A model generated the notes under the pieces. The model was not told the origin of the DNA, ran no database searches, and saw nothing but the letters and a program-made list of their open reading frames with translations. A stretch of DNA of 64,000 nt from Firmicutes bacterium CAG:24053_14. Lineage in GTDB: Bacteria > Bacillota > Clostridia > Oscillospirales > Oscillospiraceae. Positions 41,243 through 49,810 of the stretch are shown in pieces. Each line of letters begins with the position of its first letter. Position 1 is the stretch's first letter. The stretch spans positions 6,446 to 70,445 of the forward strand of contig MNSZ01000047.1 in NCBI GenBank assembly GCA_001916715.1, written 5' to 3'. The position numbers were made by a program, and so were the translations under genes.

Positions 41243-41464
41243 TTATTTTCCAAAGAAGTAAAACAATGCGGCGAACGCCAGTGCCAGTGCGGGAATGTCG
41301 CTGTCCAGCAAGAAGTGGGCGCACTTCCCGGCGTGCTCCGTGCCGCCCTCGCTGCCGAACATGACGATGACGGCCTTGTCCGTCCTGTCAGGGACAGGGT
41401 ACAGGACGCCGTCCCATGTCTGCTCCGCAATTTTCTGCGGTTTCATCGTTACGCTGACCGACAT
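41243..41464 (-). pseudogene. 3'-truncated BAAT/acyl-CoA-thioesterase-type alpha/beta hydrolase
   Basis: 73 residues from ATG 41464, 2 bases after the upstream stop. KAVIVMFGSEGG...GKCAHFLLDSDIPALALAF matches the first strands of the BAAT-type hydrolases, which continue for another 200 residues with a GxSxG/GxCxG nucleophile. Here the frame ends after FFGK at 41243, just before the hairpin. So the catalytic part is lost and the gene is a remnant. Confidence 0.68.
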
Positions 41465-41466
41465 AT

Positions 41467-42069
41467 TTAATTCTCCCGTCTCAGCCGGAAGTCGCAGAGG
41501 TAACCACCCGTTCCCAGTGTCTGGGTGCGGATAAAGCGGATGCCCGGCAGGGAGCCATAGGCGTATTCATCGCTTTTGCAGAAAATGTGGGCCAGCTACG
41601 GACAGCCCAGCACCGTGCAGAGATCCCAATAGGGGCATTTGATGATGTTGAACGCCAGTTCACGGCTGCTGTCCGTCAGAAATTCCTGCCCAAAGCCGGA
41701 CTTCTCCCCGAAGCCGCTTTTCGCACCCTTTGAGAACAGCTTCAGAAAGACGCCCTTCATACCCGGCAGCGACACAAGCCTTGCATATGTCTTGCCCACC
41801 CTGGCGGCCCGCTGGGCCATGCCCTGCTCCATGATCTCCATGGCCCGTTCCGGGCAGCTTTCCAGCAGGGCGCGATAGACGGCGATCGCCGGGAAAATGA
41901 CCCCGTCCGTATGGGCTGCGACCTTCGGCGGCAGATCGGGATAAGCCGCCAAAAGCTTTTGATAGCCGCTTCTTGCCTGATCCCAAATGAGGGCAGTCTC
42001 CTGCGGCGTGAACTGGCGCTCGATCTCGCTTTGGTATGCGGCTGCGTATTTGCTCTTGTCCAATTCCAT
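41467..42069 (-). pseudogene. ATC-hydrolase-like protein with in-frame TAG
   Basis: Frame from ATG 42069 to TAA 41467, 200 codons, interrupted by TAG at 41596-41598. Upstream: KYAAAYQSEIERQF, ...ELAFNIIKCPYWDLCTVLGCP; downstream: LAHIFCKSDEYAYGSLPGI ... TGGYLCDFRL, which matches L-2-amino-thiazoline-4-carboxylate (ATC) hydrolase-type proteins. The homologue at 56,120-56,752 has MPELAPIFCES at this point, so TAG replaces a Glu (GAG) codon. The reaction in characterised members opens a thiazoline ring to release cysteine. If the stop is not suppressed, the product is truncated before the conserved end. Confidence 0.75.
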
Positions 42070-42106
42070 ACATTATACCTCCTTGACCCGGTCTGACGGC
42101 TGCGAT

Positions 42107-42601
42107 CTACCGCACCACCACCAGAAGCCCGACGATCAGGCCGGTGACGGTGCCGTACAGCAGGCCGGGGAACAGCGCCCCCCGCAGATGAAACCACTTC
42201 TGGGCATATGCTTTGTCCATGTGCTCGGTGCCCGGCAGGCGGAACATCCTCAGCCGGGCGAACAGCACCCAATCCAGAAAGAAGGTGTCCCAGGCCAACA
42301 CCACCACGAACAGGCCTGCGGCGAAGAGAAATCCCTCCCAAAAGCTCTGCGCTCCCGCGATGACGGCCCCGGCGGTCAGGATGGCGGCAAACAGCAGCAG
42401 CGCGGAGGATTTGATCAAAATGGTGCGCTTGCTGGTGGGCGCTGCCTCGATGCGGGGGTGGGTCTTGAAGTATTCCTCCTGGATCTCCGGCGGATAGTTG
42501 TGGATGCCGGCGACCGGATTTTTTATGGTGGGGATCAGCACCATCCCGGTGAACAGGGCGATAAAGGCCAGGGCCTCAATAGCAATAATGTTTAAGCTCA
42601 T
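42107..42601 (-). CDS. four-helix membrane protein, family member A
   Basis: 164 residues from the second of two ATGs (42601; GGAGG at 7 bases). About four membrane segments, a cytoplasmic PEIQEEYFKTHPR loop and the motif RLPGTEHMD. It shares the motif (I/L)PGTE and a similar layout with 43,395-43,892 and 47,343-47,837. No transport motif is visible. It is coupled with the alpha/beta hydrolase upstream. Paralogues of this type may hold the enzymes at the membrane. Confidence 0.72.
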   Translation of the reverse strand: MSLNIIAIEALAFIALFTGMVLIPTIKNPVAGIHNYPPEIQEEYFKTHPRIEAAPTSKRTILIKSSALLLFAAILTAGAVIAGAQSFWEGFLFAAGLFVVVLAWDTFFLDWVLFARLRMFRLPGTEHMDKAYAQKWFHLRGALFPGLLYGTVTGLIVGLLVVVR

Positions 42602-43365
42602 CATGTTTCCTCCGGCCCGGCGGAGCGGGCAAAACGGTCTGCAAATTCCTTCGGGTGGGTGCAGACCAGCTCTGCGTGGGCCACGCCTGGAATTTCCTCA
42701 AATTGCACATCGGAGATGTGGCGCGCCATATATTGAATGTCCAGCTTCCGCTCTCGCTTTTCCTCGCTGCCGTACCAATAGGCGATGCGAGTATCCAAAG
42801 CGGGGAAGGGCGTGGGCATGGTGTAGTTGTCGGTGGAGTCATAAGCCCGCCAAATGCCCCGCACCGGCATGTGCCGCAAAAGCCGGAACATCTCATCCAC
42901 CATCTCAGGCGCGTAGCGGCCGGGCGGGAATGCCAGAGCCAGCAGCCGCCGGCTGCTGCGCCCCAGCAGGGTCATGACCAGATCCTTAAGCAGGATGAAA
43001 CGGGTCACGAGCCATGGCAATTCATAGGGGGTGATACCGCCGTCGATAACGGCATACTGAAAGTGGACGCGGTTGTCCGCCAGCATTCGCAGGGCCAGCG
43101 CCCCGCCCATGGACAGGCCATAGACACAGAATACGTCGCGAAAACGCCGGCCCAGCAGCTCGTCCTCCAGCCGGGCGGCGATCTCCTCGACGGAGGTAAA
43201 CTCGCTGCCGTCCGCCTGGTCGTGGCCGGGCACGGTGACGGCGAGGACATGGAAATTCCTCGCCAAAAGCCCGATACTGGGCCAAAACATCCGCCAGGAC
43301 ATGGCTAGGCCGTGGATCATGACGACAATCTGTTTGTTTTCACAGCCAAATTCGTCGATGCGCAT
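42601..43365 (-). CDS. alpha/beta hydrolase (paralogue of 43,906-44,673)
   Basis: 254 residues. MIHGLAMSWRMFWP is the oxyanion region, GLSMGGALALRM the nucleophile elbow (GxSxG), and GVAHAELV near the end contains the catalytic His. The general pattern matches that of small esterases and lactonases. It shares SVEEIAARLEDELLG, DGGITPYELPWL and other segments with the neighbour at 43,906-44,673, so they arose by duplication. Overlaps the membrane gene by 1 base. Confidence 0.85.
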   Translation of the reverse strand: MRIDEFGCENKQIVVMIHGLAMSWRMFWPSIGLLARNFHVLAVTVPGHDQADGSEFTSVEEIAARLEDELLGRRFRDVFCVYGLSMGGALALRMLADNRVHFQYAVIDGGITPYELPWLVTRFILLKDLVMTLLGRSSRRLLALAFPPGRYAPEMVDEMFRLLRHMPVRGIWRAYDSTDNYTMPTPFPALDTRIAYWYGSEEKRERKLDIQYMARHISDVQFEEIPGVAHAELVCTHPKEFADRFARSAGPEET

Positions 43366-43394
43366 CTTTCATCCCCATTTCTGTGAGTACCGTT

Positions 43395-43892
43395 TTACCT
43401 GACCCAGACGCCGACCCCTGCGCAGATAAGACCCACCAGAGGGCAAATGACCAGTGGCCACAGCACCCAATGCTCCGGGATAGCCAATGTCAGCATCCAT
43501 TTCTTTGTGTTCCAGGCCTCGCAGTGCTCCGTGCCGGGGATCATGATGCGCGCTTTCATCCTGGAACGGAACAGAAAGTCCAGACCGAAAAAATCTCCCA
43601 GATCAATAAACATCATCTCTATGTACGCCGTCCAGAACAGGTTCCAAAAGCCATTTATACCGGCAAAGTACGAGCTGAGGATGGCATAGACGATGAGCAG
43701 GATGTACAGTGGATAAATGGTCAGCACCAGGGTTTTGACCTCCCGCTTTGTCCTTTTCGGCGCTGCCTTCCGGATCTCAGGGGGCAGCATCTGGGAAAAG
43801 GAGCCGGGGCAGTTCAGCCAGGCGAGAGCGATAACAGAGTTGAACACTGCGCACATCACGGCGCCGTCTAATATGGTCCTGGGCCAATTCAT
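43395..43892 (-). CDS. four-helix membrane protein, family member B
   Basis: 165 residues, AGGAGG upstream of ATG 43892. Starts MNWPRTILDGAVMCAVFNS, almost the same as MNWTRLILDALVMAAVFNL of the 47,343 protein. The IPGTEHCEAWNTKKWML segment matches the shared IPGTE motif. It forms a unit with the hydrolase upstream; the unit is repeated at 42,107-43,365. Confidence 0.75.
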   Translation of the reverse strand: MNWPRTILDGAVMCAVFNSVIALAWLNCPGSFSQMLPPEIRKAAPKRTKREVKTLVLTIYPLYILLIVYAILSSYFAGINGFWNLFWTAYIEMMFIDLGDFFGLDFLFRSRMKARIMIPGTEHCEAWNTKKWMLTLAIPEHWVLWPLVICPLVGLICAGVGVWVR

Positions 43893-43905
43893 ATGGGAAC
43901 GCCTC

Positions 43906-44673
43906 CTATTTTGTGTCCGGGGACAGGGTCTGGGTCAGCAGCTCCGCAAACAGCTGCGGCTTGAGGGTGGCCAGCCCTCCGTGTCCAAGGCCGGGGATCT
44001 TTTGGAAGGTACAGCCGGGAACATTCTCTTTGATGTACCGGATGTCCCACTTGCGGGCCTTTTCCTCGTGCTCGGCGTACCAGTAATGCAGTTGGCTCTC
44101 CAGCTTCGGTACGGGCTTCGGCATTTTATAATTGTTGCAGGAGTCAAAGGTGCGCCAGAGGGTCCTGCAGCTGCAATGGCGCAGGACTTCCGCAATATAC
44201 TTCATATCCTCCGGGGAGTAATCGTCAGTAGAGAACGCCTTGGCGATGAGTCTTTCCCCGCCCAGCTTGCCTATGGCCAGCAGGGCAAAATCCCGCAGCA
44301 GGATCAGCCGGGTCAATAGCCACGGCAGCTGATAAGGGGTGATGGCTCCGTCCAGGATGGTGTGGTCTATCCTGACCCGCCCATCAACCGCCATCCGCAG
44401 GGCGATGGAGCCGCCCATGGAGCAGCCGTAGGTGGCCTTGAGCCGTGGGCAGCCGTGTCCCAGACACCACGCGGCGAGCTTTTCCGCGATCCCCTCTACG
44501 CTTGTGAAGTCGCCCGGCTGCTCGAAATCGTAACCCGGCAGGGCCGGGACGATCAGATGGTATCGATCCTCCAGCAGGGGGATCACATACTCAAAGTAAT
44601 CCCACTTGACCACAGACGGATGGATGAGCAGCATAGCGTCCTTGTTCTCTTTCCCGAATTCATGGACCGTCAT
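43906..44673 (-). CDS. alpha/beta hydrolase (paralogue of 42,601-43,365)
   Basis: 255 residues. LLIHPSVVKWDYFE, then YGCSMGGSIALRM with the nucleophile serine, and GLGHGGLA with the likely catalytic His. The overall length and motifs match the neighbour hydrolase. ATG 44673 lies 14 bases inside the end of the methyltransferase gene. Substrate unknown; a role in ester or lactone cleavage is likely. Confidence 0.85.
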   Translation of the reverse strand: MTVHEFGKENKDAMLLIHPSVVKWDYFEYVIPLLEDRYHLIVPALPGYDFEQPGDFTSVEGIAEKLAAWCLGHGCPRLKATYGCSMGGSIALRMAVDGRVRIDHTILDGAITPYQLPWLLTRLILLRDFALLAIGKLGGERLIAKAFSTDDYSPEDMKYIAEVLRHCSCRTLWRTFDSCNNYKMPKPVPKLESQLHYWYAEHEEKARKWDIRYIKENVPGCTFQKIPGLGHGGLATLKPQLFAELLTQTLSPDTK

Positions 44674-45286
44674 GGCCGTTCTCCCTTGCGACTAAAATGC
44701 ATTCGTACAGCGGGCAGCCCTTTACGAACTGCGCGCGCTCCACCTGATAGCCATAGGCCTGCACAAATGCGGCAAGCTCCGCCGCCGTCCATTTATGAAA
44801 GGTGCGGAAACCCGCCTTTTCAGCGATCCAGATGGGAAATCTGCTGTAGCCAGGCTCGTAGACAAAGGTGGGCGCGACGAGCAGCCCGCCCGCCTTCAGC
44901 ACCCGGCGGATCTCAGCCAATGCGGCTTCGGGCTCGGGCATGATGTGCAGCGCATTGGCAATGATAACGGCGTCAAAGGCGCTGTCGGGGAAAGGCAAAG
45001 CCGTGGCATCCGCCACCTGATAGGACACATTAGCGGCGGAGAAATGTTTCTGCGCCGCCGCCACCATATTGGGCGCATAGTCGGTGGCAATCCATTCCCT
45101 GACGTTGCCCGACAGCCTGCGGGTCATCTGGGCCGTACCGCAGGCCAACTCCAGCGCCCTCATCTCGCTTGTGAGGACAGGTTTGATTTGCTCTGCAATG
45201 GCGTCATAGGCGCTCTCGTTGCGTTTCATGAACAATGCATAGATCCTTGCGAAACGATCCCAAAACGTTTGATTGACCTTGCTCAC
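44660..45286 (-). CDS. class I SAM-dependent methyltransferase
   Basis: 208 residues, GTG start at 45286 with GAGGGGGGG upstream. ALELACGTAQMTRRL is motif I; ADATALPFPDSAFDAVIIANALHIM covers motifs II and III of UbiE/Methyltransf_11 proteins; RVLKAGGLLVAPT is the post motif. Cytosolic small-molecule methyltransferase. In the operon it lies between an esterase and an alpha/beta hydrolase. Confidence 0.88.
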   Translation of the reverse strand: MSKVNQTFWDRFARIYALFMKRNESAYDAIAEQIKPVLTSEMRALELACGTAQMTRRLSGNVREWIATDYAPNMVAAAQKHFSAANVSYQVADATALPFPDSAFDAVIIANALHIMPEPEAALAEIRRVLKAGGLLVAPTFVYEPGYSRFPIWIAEKAGFRTFHKWTAAELAAFVQAYGYQVERAQFVKGCPLYECILVARENGHDGP

Positions 45287-45323
45287 AGTTTAGTATCCCC
45301 CCCCTCGTTTACATGACCGTCCC

Positions 45324-46229
45324 TCAGCGGGGCATATAGCTGTGCATCTGCTCCTGCGCCGCCTTGCCCTCGGGGAAGATATCCAGCATCGCGTAGCAGT
45401 GGCACATCCCTTCGCCAACGACCACGGTATATTCGACCCCCGCCTTTTTGCAAGATTCCAGATAATAGGGCGCTTCGGCGTACAGCACCTCGTCGCTACC
45501 CCACCAGAAGTGGATGGGCGGCATTCCCGTGAAGTCGGCGGTGCAGGGGTATTGCAGGTATTCCGGTATCGTCCGCCCGCCGGAGAGGACCGTTTTCATC
45601 AGTTCCATAAAGGCGGGATCGATCATGATGTCCCGCCTGCCCAACCGCTCCATCTCGCGCTTTTCTTCCTCGCAGTGGGGCACGCCGCCGGGGGATGAGG
45701 CCAGAATGCAGGCGGGGTTTGGCATGGGTTTATCTTGGCGCAAATTGTGCAGACAGGTGCAGACGGCGAGGGAGGCCCCGGAGGAAAAGCCGCAAAAAAC
45801 GATGTTTTCGGCTTTGTACTCTCTCAGCATCAAGCGGTAGGTCTCCAGTACCATATCCACCGCATCCTTGATATTGTACTTGGGGCACAGGGGATACCAG
45901 GGCATCCACACGTCCAGCTGGCAGGGGAAAGCCAGCTTGCAGGCCGCCTTACGGTCGCCTGCGTCCGGGCCGATGACCATGCCGCCGCCGAACAGAAACA
46001 GCATGGCCTTGTCCCGCTGCGTTCCCGGCTGCCGGATCTTCAGGCAGTGGCCGCGTTCGCCCACCCGGACGTCTGTGTAAACGTGCTTTTTGTCCGTGGG
46101 CACGGCAAAGCCCCGCTTGGCGTTGAGCTGCGCCGCCTTGGCGAACAGCTTCTCCTGCGGCAGGCCAAACATCCTTTTTATGCCGGAAAGCTTATAAACG
46201 GTTTTTAAGATCTTGAATCGAACGCTCAT
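45324..46229 (-). CDS. alpha/beta hydrolase-3 family esterase
   Basis: 301 residues from ATG 46229 (GGGAGGAAAAG upstream). LFLFGGGMVIG is the HGGG-type oxyanion hole variant, GFSSGASLAVC is the nucleophile elbow, WGSDEVLYAEAPYYLE carries the Asp or Glu, and GMCHCYAML the His. So it is an HSL-type esterase. The N-terminal SVRFKILKTVYKLSGIKRMF helix may be an interfacial anchor. Belongs to the enzyme operon. Confidence 0.85.
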   Translation of the reverse strand: MSVRFKILKTVYKLSGIKRMFGLPQEKLFAKAAQLNAKRGFAVPTDKKHVYTDVRVGERGHCLKIRQPGTQRDKAMLFLFGGGMVIGPDAGDRKAACKLAFPCQLDVWMPWYPLCPKYNIKDAVDMVLETYRLMLREYKAENIVFCGFSSGASLAVCTCLHNLRQDKPMPNPACILASSPGGVPHCEEEKREMERLGRRDIMIDPAFMELMKTVLSGGRTIPEYLQYPCTADFTGMPPIHFWWGSDEVLYAEAPYYLESCKKAGVEYTVVVGEGMCHCYAMLDIFPEGKAAQEQMHSYMPR

Positions 46230-46255
46230 CTTTTCCTCCCGTTTTGCCGTTTTGT

Positions 46256-46504
46256 TCATCGGCCGAACAATCCCTTTTTCTCGTAAGGCTTTGTCTGTAC
46301 CGACAGCACCCGGTAGCCGGTGGGCGCCAGCGCCTCCCGCAGGGTTGTCTCGTCGATCGCGTTTTCAGACAAAATAACCGCCTCCCCTTTCCTGTGGGAA
46401 GAGGTCACTTTTTGAACGGGAAACGCCTTGCGGATAGCCTCATTCACATGGCTCTCACACATGCCGCAGGCCATACCGTCGATTTTGACTGTGATTTTCT
46501 GCAT
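46256..46504 (-). CDS. heavy-metal-associated (HMA/CopZ-type) domain protein
   Basis: 82 residues. KITVKIDGMACGMCESHVNEAI contains the GMxCxxC motif (Cys 13 and Cys 16), which binds Cu(I) or other soft metals. The rest has the ferredoxin-like pattern but ends in a short Lys-rich tail. Being inside an enzyme and transport island, it may bind a metal released by the neighbouring proteins or act as a chaperone. Confidence 0.85.
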   Translation of the reverse strand: MQKITVKIDGMACGMCESHVNEAIRKAFPVQKVTSSHRKGEAVILSENAIDETTLREALAPTGYRVLSVQTKPYEKKGLFGR

Positions 46505-46518
46505 TTTTATCGCCCTTT

Positions 46519-47310
46519 CTATTTTTTACCTATCAGCAGCGTGGAACCGTGGAGCATGAGCCGCTTCGCCTCTTTCCCGCTCATGAACAGTCCCTTTGTG
46601 GTGTCGATCAGCTCGACCCGCTCGTATCCCTCGGCTTTCAGCCGCGCCAAAAAGGCCTCCATATCCCCATATCGCCGGGGTGACATGAGATCGTGAATGG
46701 CAAAGCAGCCGCCCTTTTTCAGCACCCGCAGGCTCTCCAGAAGAAGCTTCTGCTTGTCGGTGCCGGTGATGTTGTGATAGACATAGTTGCTGGTCACGGC
46801 ATCGAAATATCCGTCGGGAAAGTCCAGCTTCACTGCATCGCCCTGCCGGAAGCTGACATTTTCCACTCCCTCCGCTTTTGCGTTTTCTTCGCATAAGGGC
46901 TTGTTGAAAGAGGCGTAATCCTTCCCCCAGCGGTCAAGGCCGATCATGGCGCCCTGAGGGTTTGCCTTAGCGCAGGCAATGGTCAGCGCACCGCTGCCGC
47001 AGCCCACGTCCAGCCCACGCCCTCCGGCGGGGAGCGAGATGTGCGCTGCCGTACCCTCGATAATCTGCCGGGAAAGCTGGCGCTTGCCGCCATAGGAGAA
47101 GGCTCGATACGCCGTTACGCTCCACCCGGTATATGCAAAGCATACGCACAGCGCGGCGGTCAGCACGATCATGACAGGGACGCGCGGGGGCCAGGTGGAG
47201 GGCACAAGTGCGCAGACGCACAGCAGCCCGGCCAACAGCAGGGTCGTACAGGCTGTTAAAGCCACGACCATTTCCTTCGGCACCCAGTTTTTGTAATCCG
47301 TTTTTTTCAT
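46519..47310 (-). CDS. membrane-anchored SAM-dependent methyltransferase
   Basis: 263 residues. Two N-terminal hydrophobic segments (about 14-36 and 44-64) are followed by a class I methyltransferase domain: GLDVGCGSGALTIACAK (motif I), VSFRQGDAVKLDFPDGYFDAVTSNYV (II-III) and RVLKKGGCFAIHDL. The N-terminal anchor suggests that it acts on a membrane-associated or exported substrate. ATG 47310, GGAGAAACATAA upstream. Confidence 0.88.
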   Translation of the reverse strand: MKKTDYKNWVPKEMVVALTACTTLLLAGLLCVCALVPSTWPPRVPVMIVLTAALCVCFAYTGWSVTAYRAFSYGGKRQLSRQIIEGTAAHISLPAGGRGLDVGCGSGALTIACAKANPQGAMIGLDRWGKDYASFNKPLCEENAKAEGVENVSFRQGDAVKLDFPDGYFDAVTSNYVYHNITGTDKQKLLLESLRVLKKGGCFAIHDLMSPRRYGDMEAFLARLKAEGYERVELIDTTKGLFMSGKEAKRLMLHGSTLLIGKK

Positions 47311-47342
47311 TTATGTTTCTCCTTGTGATTTCGTAACGATGC

Positions 47343-47837
47343 TCACCCAATCAGCCAGCCCGCGCCTGCCTGTATCAGCGCCAGCAGCGGCGCCAGCACC
47401 AGCGGCCACAGAAGCAGATGCTCCGGCAGCGCCAGTTTCCTCATCCAGTTTTTGAATTCATAATCCGGATGCCCCTCGGTGCCGGGGATCACGATCCGCG
47501 TGCCCCACTTTTTCATCAGCAGGATGTCCAGCAGAAAAAAGTCTGAGAGACTGACGATCAGCCACTCAAGATAGAAGGTGAAAAACAGATTCCAAAATCC
47601 CTCCACTCCAGCAGAAAGGGCGCTTGCCGTAGAATAGGCCGTCAGCGCCAGCATACCGAAAATCATCCCTTTATGGTAAAGGCGCTTTTCCCGTGCCGCC
47701 GGCGGCGCGATCTCCCGGATGCTTTTGGGATAGCCGGGCAAGATCAGCCGCGGGTCGTAGGCCATGGCCGCCATAGCGGCCAGGTTAAAAACCGCCGCCA
47801 TGACCAGGGCGTCCAGAATCAGCCTCGTCCAGTTCAT
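47343..47837 (-). CDS. four-helix membrane protein, family member C
   Basis: 164 residues; the third paralogue of the family with members at 42,107 and 43,395. MNWTRLILDALVMAAVFNL at the start, VIPGTEGHPDYEFKNWM in the loop and LLLWPLVLAPLLAL near the end are shared with member B. No motif gives a function. It lies between two methyltransferase genes. Confidence 0.75.
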   Translation of the reverse strand: MNWTRLILDALVMAAVFNLAAMAAMAYDPRLILPGYPKSIREIAPPAAREKRLYHKGMIFGMLALTAYSTASALSAGVEGFWNLFFTFYLEWLIVSLSDFFLLDILLMKKWGTRIVIPGTEGHPDYEFKNWMRKLALPEHLLLWPLVLAPLLALIQAGAGWLIG

Positions 47838-47897
47838 TTGTTTTTTCTCCTTTTTAGGCTGCGGCTGCCGGTTTTGCAGGCGCAGGGTCTATCCTCG

Positions 47898-48578
47898 CTA
47901 TTTTCTGCAGGAAAAGCAGGCCATCGATCCCACGGTTTCCGCCTGCGTTTCGGCGTACAGGCTGCTCAGCCGCGCCCGCAGGCTGTACGCCGTCTCATAG
48001 GGCGGGGTGAACCAGCCCTTGGGCGTATAGAGCCTCTTTATAAACCAGTCGGTGCGCCGGTGCTCGCCCCGGACATAGAAACAGCCGCAGAAGATCCCGC
48101 CCGGCTTTAAGACCCGGCAGGTCTCCCGGTAGGCGGCCTCCTTATCCGGGAAGGCGTGAAAGCCGTTGAGTGTGAGAACGATATCGAAGGCCCCGTCCTC
48201 AAAGGGCAGCGCCCCCACGTCGCCCTACCGGAAGCGGACATGGCGCAGCCCCATGCCCGCCGCTCGCCGCTCGGCCCGGACCATCATGTCCGCCGAGTAG
48301 TCCAGGCAGGTGATCTCCGCCCGCGGCAACATTTGATACACCGGCATGGTCAGCACGCCGGTGCCCACCGGCACCTCCTGCAAACTGCCCGAAAAGCCCT
48401 CCGGGATGGGGGCGAGAGCCTTTTCCAGATAACGGGCGTTCTTCTCCCGGCCCATGTTCCACACAAGGCCGCACACCAACCGCCCCGGCAGGGTGGAGCA
48501 GGTGATCATCCCGTCATAGAAGGTGGCCTCGCCGCCCAAGGAGCGGTAGGCGGTCTGGATGCTCTTCTTTCTATCCAT
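47898..48578 (-). pseudogene. SAM-dependent methyltransferase with in-frame TAG
   Basis: The frame from ATG 48578 (AAGGAGAG upstream) to TAG 47898 encodes a full class I methyltransferase, interrupted by TAG at 48225-48227. Upstream it reads QEVPVGTGVLTMPVY (motif I) and CLDYSADMM; downstream GDVGALPFEDGAFDIVLTLNG (motifs II-III) and RVLKPGGIFCGCF. A Gln (CAG) fits the site. The upstream half is also fused in frame to the ketopantoate-reductase-like ORF. Without read-through the product lacks half of the fold. Confidence 0.8.
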
Positions 48579-49601
48579 GGTTGTTTCCCTCTCCTTGCAG
48601 CTTCTATTGACGGCAAAAACGCCGACGGTATTTTTGCCGTCGTACAGCCGGTGCAGCGCCGCCCAGGCGGGCGTTGCGCGGCGACGGGCCTCAAAGGCGG
48701 GCATGGGAAAATCCGCCGCCTGTGCCCTTAGTTCCATAAAAGCGCCGTCCAGCCCCTCCAGCTCCGTCACGGCGTGACGAGCGTGATCTGACGCCGCCAG
48801 TTCTCCCACAGCAGTCTTTGCCATGATGAACAACAGTGCGGACATCATCCGGCGCTTTGTCCCGGGCCGGTAATATTGCTCGCTGCCTTCGGGCAGTACG
48901 GGAACGCCCAGCCTTTTCAGCATGGCGCAGGCCTCGCCCGCCGCGTCCAGCGTCAGGCGACGCTGGGCCCGGGTGGCTTTGCGCAGGTCGCAGCCCACGG
49001 CGTAGCAAACATAGACCACCGGCAAGATCAGCGTCAGGTGGGTCTTATGCCAGCCGTCCATGTCCGGCATCCAAGTGAGTCGATATTTTGTGCCGGAGAA
49101 TAGCGAAGCGATTTTTTCCTTACTTGTCTTGTCCGCTTCACTGTGCAGGCCACCGATGCTCATGGAGCCGCCGCCAAAGCGCACACAGTGGACGACGCCG
49201 CCCTCCCGCTGCCCGGCGGTGCCCTGAAAGCCGAAAAGCACGATCTTGGGCGTTTTGGTCTTTTCGAGGATATGCCACTCCATCTCCGGGGCAGACACAT
49301 TGTTGCCCACCAGCACCACCAACGGGGCATCGAGGGCGGCCAACTCATCCAGCACCATCCATAGCTGCTGATGCTGCATTACCGCGAATACAACATTATA
49401 CTGTGCGCCTGAATCCGGTGTGCCGATCACAGCGGGACGATCCACCGTCGTCTTCCTTTGCAGGCGGTGCCGTATGACAAGGCCGTCTTTTTCAAGCGCG
49501 TCCTTCCATGCACCCCGGGCCAGCAGCGTCACCTCGTTGCCCGCCGCGCACAGCACATGGGCCAGATAGCAGCCGATGACCCCGGCGCCGTAGACCAGCA
49601 C
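48579..49601 (-). CDS. ketopantoate-reductase-like (PanE/ApbA) dehydrogenase with TAG at codon 2
   Basis: From GTG 49601, the frame has YGAGVIGCYLAHVLCAAG (NAD(P)-binding GxGxxG) at the very start, and FGFQGTAGQREGGVVH and MDGWHKTHLTLILPV in the positions expected for the PanE/ApbA type. The natural start is the ATG at 49605-49607 with AGGAGG upstream, but the next codon is TAG (49602-49604). So translation must start at GTG or not at all. The ORF runs on in frame into the downstream methyltransferase; its own end is near 48,579-48,600. Confidence 0.75.
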
Positions 49602-49810
49602 CTACATTTCTGGCCGCCTCCTTTCAATATTTTTCGCCATTTCCTCTGCCTGTGCCGGTAAAAGGCCAGGCTCCACAGCCGCACGAACGGCGTGCGCCAG
49701 CCTGCGCCAATGGTCACCCGGTCGGTATAGCGGCACACATCGCCCATAGGCACAAGAGATATCTCATGATTCCACAGCGGCACAAAGCGGTTGCCCTCAT
49801 GGCTGCGCAT
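49529..49810 (-). pseudogene. SRPBCC-like fragment with lost stop codon
   Basis: From ATG 49810, which overlaps the methyltransferase stop, the frame encodes RFVPLWNHEISLVP, RYTDRVTI and AGWRTPFVRLWSLAFYRHRQRKW, a pattern that I know from the C-terminal half of SRPBCC/START-like small-ligand-binding proteins. The N-terminal half is missing, so it is either truncated or unusually short. The expected stop at 49604-49606 is TGT instead of TGA, so the frame extends 25 extra codons into the next gene. Confidence 0.6.

Noticed and set aside
48225..49601. A 458-residue fusion enzyme of ketopantoate reductase and methyltransferase
   Set aside because: A ribosome site AAGGAGAG and an ATG at 48578 lie at the junction, and the second half stops at a TAG in the middle of the methyltransferase fold. 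A chance in-frame run is more likely than a true fusion.
41467..49607. Global reassignment of TAG to an amino acid in this organism
   Set aside because: Many intact genes in the window end naturally in TAG (for example at 42,107, 43,906, 46,519 and 53,084), and the three internal TAGs would stand for different amino acids (Glu, Gln, Lys).
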